Source: JAQUCI01 sp964553255
Lineage (GTDB): Bacteria > Bacillota_I > Bacilli_A > Erysipelotrichales > Erysipelotrichaceae
Assembly (NCBI GenBank): GCA_964553255.1
Contig: CAZKJS010000036.1
Coordinates: 1 to 16,433 of the forward strand
Length of the DNA: 16,433 bases
Direction: 5' to 3'
Of this stretch, positions 14,936-16,433 are shown in pieces. Each line of letters opens with the position of its first letter. Positions within the stretch are counted from its first letter, which is position 1. The notes beneath the pieces were generated by a model, which was not told where the DNA came from, ran no database searches, and saw nothing but the letters and a program-made list of their open reading frames with translations. The position numbers and the translations under genes are program-made.

Positions 14936-15104
14936 GTAAATCCTCCCTTTGTGTTTTATGGCGATAAAACAACAACAGGCACAAATCATCATCCTAGTGT
15001 GTCAATTAGTCGATTTCGCCCTTTGCAGCAGGGTTACTTTACTCCATGAATATCATGTAATTGACGCATTGATAGGTGACTTTGTATGCTGCTATCATTC
15101 ATGC
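14936..15104 (-). promoter_or_regulatory. Structured rpsD leader, probable S4 autoregulatory element
   Basis: About 170 nt lie between the predicted start and rpsD. Reading the minus strand, a hairpin TGATAG/CTATCA (15097-15092 with 15075-15070) has CAGCA in its loop. An 8-bp helix GTCAATTA/TAATTGAC (15065-15058 with 15008-15001) encloses a CATGA/TCATG hairpin (15057-15045) and a CCC/GGG hairpin (15033-15019). The loop of the latter holds TGCTG, complementary to the CAGCA, so the two loops can kiss. A last hairpin (GTTTTAT/ATAAAAC) sits just before the Shine-Dalgarno sequence. S4 control of rpsD leaders is established in Bacillus; use here is inference. Confidence 0.65.
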
Positions 15105-15110
15105 CTAGGT

Positions 15111-15139
15111 AGTATAACAAACCATCATGATAAAGTCAA
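15111..15139 (-). promoter_or_regulatory. rpsD promoter
   Basis: On the minus strand TTGACT (15139-15134), a 17-nt spacer and TATACT (15116-15111), each 5 of 6. The start is predicted near 15104. Confidence 0.85.
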
Positions 15140-15197
15140 ACTTATGATAAACGTGGATTGTGTAAAATAAGTGTGGAATAGAAAAAGCGATATACCC

Positions 15198-15203
15198 TAT
15201 AAT
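15198..15203 (+). promoter_or_regulatory. Putative -10 box of the transposase gene
   Basis: A consensus TATAAT sits 20 nt before the AGGAGA Shine-Dalgarno sequence of the transposase. The expected -35 region (around 15174-15180) is poor, as is usual for weakly expressed transposases. Confidence 0.5.
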
Positions 15204-15235
15204 TAAGTTTGAACACATAACACAGGAGATATCGC

Positions 15236-16433
15236 ATGACTATTTTAGCACACCAATCAAATTTAAGCATCCTAACATCACAATTATTAGGAAATATTAC
15301 CATCAAAGATTTGATCCATCCACTAAATACCACCTTTACTACTTCTAATTACGCCACCTTTATCGAAACGATCGTTTCAGATGGCTATCAAATGATTAGA
15401 AAATCACTAGTTGAACTTATCGAGAAGATGGATAAAGATTTTAGGGATTCATCACAGCGGACTGATTATTTCTACGTTAAGGTAAGACGCCCCAGAACCT
15501 TAATTACCCCGATTGGAGTGATAACCTTTAAGAGAACTATCTATCAATCACGTAGCGATAAATCAAGCTGTTGTTATATTGATGAGCGTTTAGGCTTACC
15601 TAAGTACGATCGTTATGATCCCTGTGTAAAAGCGATGATCGTTGAAAGTTACGCTGATACCAATTCGATGATCAAAGTAGGACAGATTATTGGTGATCGT
15701 ATCTATTCAGCCTTCTGTTTAAACCCAGACAGAGAACGTTATCGAATATCAAGACAAACGGTCCTTAACACTATTAGAAACGCCAGTAGCTTCTTATTTA
15801 CCCAACCAAAGTTAAAACATACACCTGATTCAATTATTATCATGGCTGATGAAAAGTACATACCTATGCAGAACACTGCGGGACATAAACAGATGGTCAA
15901 GGCTGCGACTATCTATGAATCTTCGATAACTAAACATAAGCGTACAACGCTACTCAATAAACATGTTTTCCTACATACTGGTATTGATTTCTGGGACGAT
16001 GTTCTTGATCTTTTAGAAGATAAATATGACTTTGATAAGCTTAAACGCATTCATATATTAGGTGATGGTGCTTCCTGGATCAAAGCCGGTGTAACAGCCC
16101 TAAAGACAGCTAAAAACGATATCACTTTCTCTCTTGATCGTTTCCATTATCGTCAATCTATTAATCGTATTAGTAGTAATCCAGATATTAAAGCGATGCT
16201 TATTGATTACGTCGAAAATGATGATAAACATAATTTCGAAAAGCTCACTAAGATCATTGAAAATGATTCTGAGCTTAAACTAAAATCAACCTCTGATAAT
16301 ATCACATATATTAAAAATCACTGGAGAGCTATTCACAATACCATGAGACACATTAAAATCCCCTGTAGTATGGAAGCGGCCATTTCTCATAACCTTGCCT
16401 CACAGTTTACCAGTGTTCCTAAAGCTTACAAGA
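15236..16433 (+). CDS. ISLre2-family (UPF0236) transposase, 3' end outside the window
   Basis: The open frame runs without a stop from ATG 15236 to the window edge, giving 399 visible residues. The Shine-Dalgarno sequence CAGGAGAT lies 5 nt upstream. Family features are RRPRTLITPIGVITFKRTIY (84-103), MADEKYI (203-209), LGDGASWIKAG (275-285), LDRFHYRQ (300-307) and the C-terminal SMEAAISHNLAS (378-389). Asp205, Asp277 and Glu380 are reasonable candidates for a DDE-type triad, inferred from motif positions. ISLre2 transposases are usually a little longer (about 450-500 residues), so a short C-terminal part is probably missing. No frameshift or stop is seen in the visible part, so it may be active. 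It is transcribed divergently from rpsD. Confidence 0.9.
   Translation, partial: MTILAHQSNLSILTSQLLGNITIKDLIHPLNTTFTTSNYATFIETIVSDGYQMIRKSLVELIEKMDKDFRDSSQRTDYFYVKVRRPRTLITPIGVITFKRTIYQSRSDKSSCCYIDERLGLPKYDRYDPCVKAMIVESYADTNSMIKVGQIIGDRIYSAFCLNPDRERYRISRQTVLNTIRNASSFLFTQPKLKHTPDSIIIMADEKYIPMQNTAGHKQMVKAATIYESSITKHKRTTLLNKHVFLHTGIDFWDDVLDLLEDKYDFDKLKRIHILGDGASWIKAGVTALKTAKNDITFSLDRFHYRQSINRISSNPDIKAMLIDYVENDDKHNFEKLTKIIENDSELKLKSTSDNITYIKNHWRAIHNTMRHIKIPCSMEAAISHNLASQFTSVPKAYK

Larger units (their letters stand above)
15155..16433 (+). mobile_element. ISLre2-family insertion sequence, left part
   Basis: The transposase below marks an ISLre2-family (UPF0236) element that runs off the window. 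The left end is not certain: a GGATTGTGTAAAATAAGTGT segment (15155-15174), about 16 nt beyond the rpsD -35 box, looks like a plausible terminal sequence, but without the right end I cannot match the inverted repeats or find the target duplication. Confidence 0.7.

Noticed and set aside
14936..14992. N-terminal extension of S4 (starting MMICACCC)
   Set aside because: No Shine-Dalgarno sequence upstream, unlike any S4 N-terminus known to me, and it lies in the structured leader.
15142..15333. Minus-strand 63-codon open frame near the IS left end
   Set aside because: It lies across the IS end and transposase start, with no Shine-Dalgarno sequence or recognisable protein features.
1..16433. CRISPR array, tRNA or rRNA genes, prophage, toxin-antitoxin pair
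   Set aside because: No regularly spaced repeats, cloverleaf sequences, rRNA segments, phage genes or small paired genes were found on reading both strands.

Overview
The window is a chromosomal piece of a low-GC Gram-positive bacterium (Bacillota), roughly one-third GC by eye. Gene content and order recall the Bacillus subtilis pepV/ytgP - trmB - sftA - murC - ytxG - ytxH - ccpA - tyrS - rpsD neighbourhood in a condensed form. TGA is a normal stop (pepV, murC) and Trp is TGG, so the code is standard, not the Mycoplasma code. An Erysipelotrichia-like or related lineage is my guess; nothing here fixes the species.

Layout. (1) 2-2186: pnp, interrupted by a 10-N assembly gap that shifts the frame on paper, followed by a strong terminator. 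(2) 2236-4295: promoter, pepV (dipeptidase) and trmB (tRNA m7G46 methyltransferase), overlapping at ATGA. (3) 4295-7212: promoter, an unidentified lipoprotein, an unidentified acidic low-complexity protein, and murC. (4) 7209-9272: strong promoter overlapping the murC stop, then a DUF948/YtxG-like membrane protein, a YtxH-position helical protein, and a CcpA-type LacI regulator. A perfect 14-bp cre-like palindrome lies in this promoter. (5) 9277-10799: promoter, tyrosine T-box riboswitch, tyrS, shared terminator. (6) 10798-11999, minus strand: a VanZ-RDD fusion membrane protein. (7) 12022-14329: promoter divergent from VanZ-RDD, a second unidentified lipoprotein, and a YtgP/MurJ-type flippase. 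(8) 14333-15139, minus strand: rpsD with a structured ~170-nt leader and near-consensus promoter. (9) ~15155-16433: left part of an ISLre2-family (UPF0236) insertion sequence, cut by the window end.

The genes join RNA turnover and translation (pnp, trmB, tyrS, rpsD) with cell-envelope work (murC, MurJ-type flippase, VanZ-RDD, two lipoproteins) and carbon-catabolite control (ccpA). The least ordinary signals are: five promoters whose -10 box lies 5-6 nt from the Shine-Dalgarno sequence, giving leaders of only about 11-16 nt; the cre-like operator; a 259-aa protein at the sftA position with paired ISP-(M/I)-(F/Y)-G motifs, no translocase motor and a C-terminal clamp-binding-like QPSLF; and kissing-loop potential in the rpsD leader. 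I saw no CRISPR array, tRNA or rRNA.
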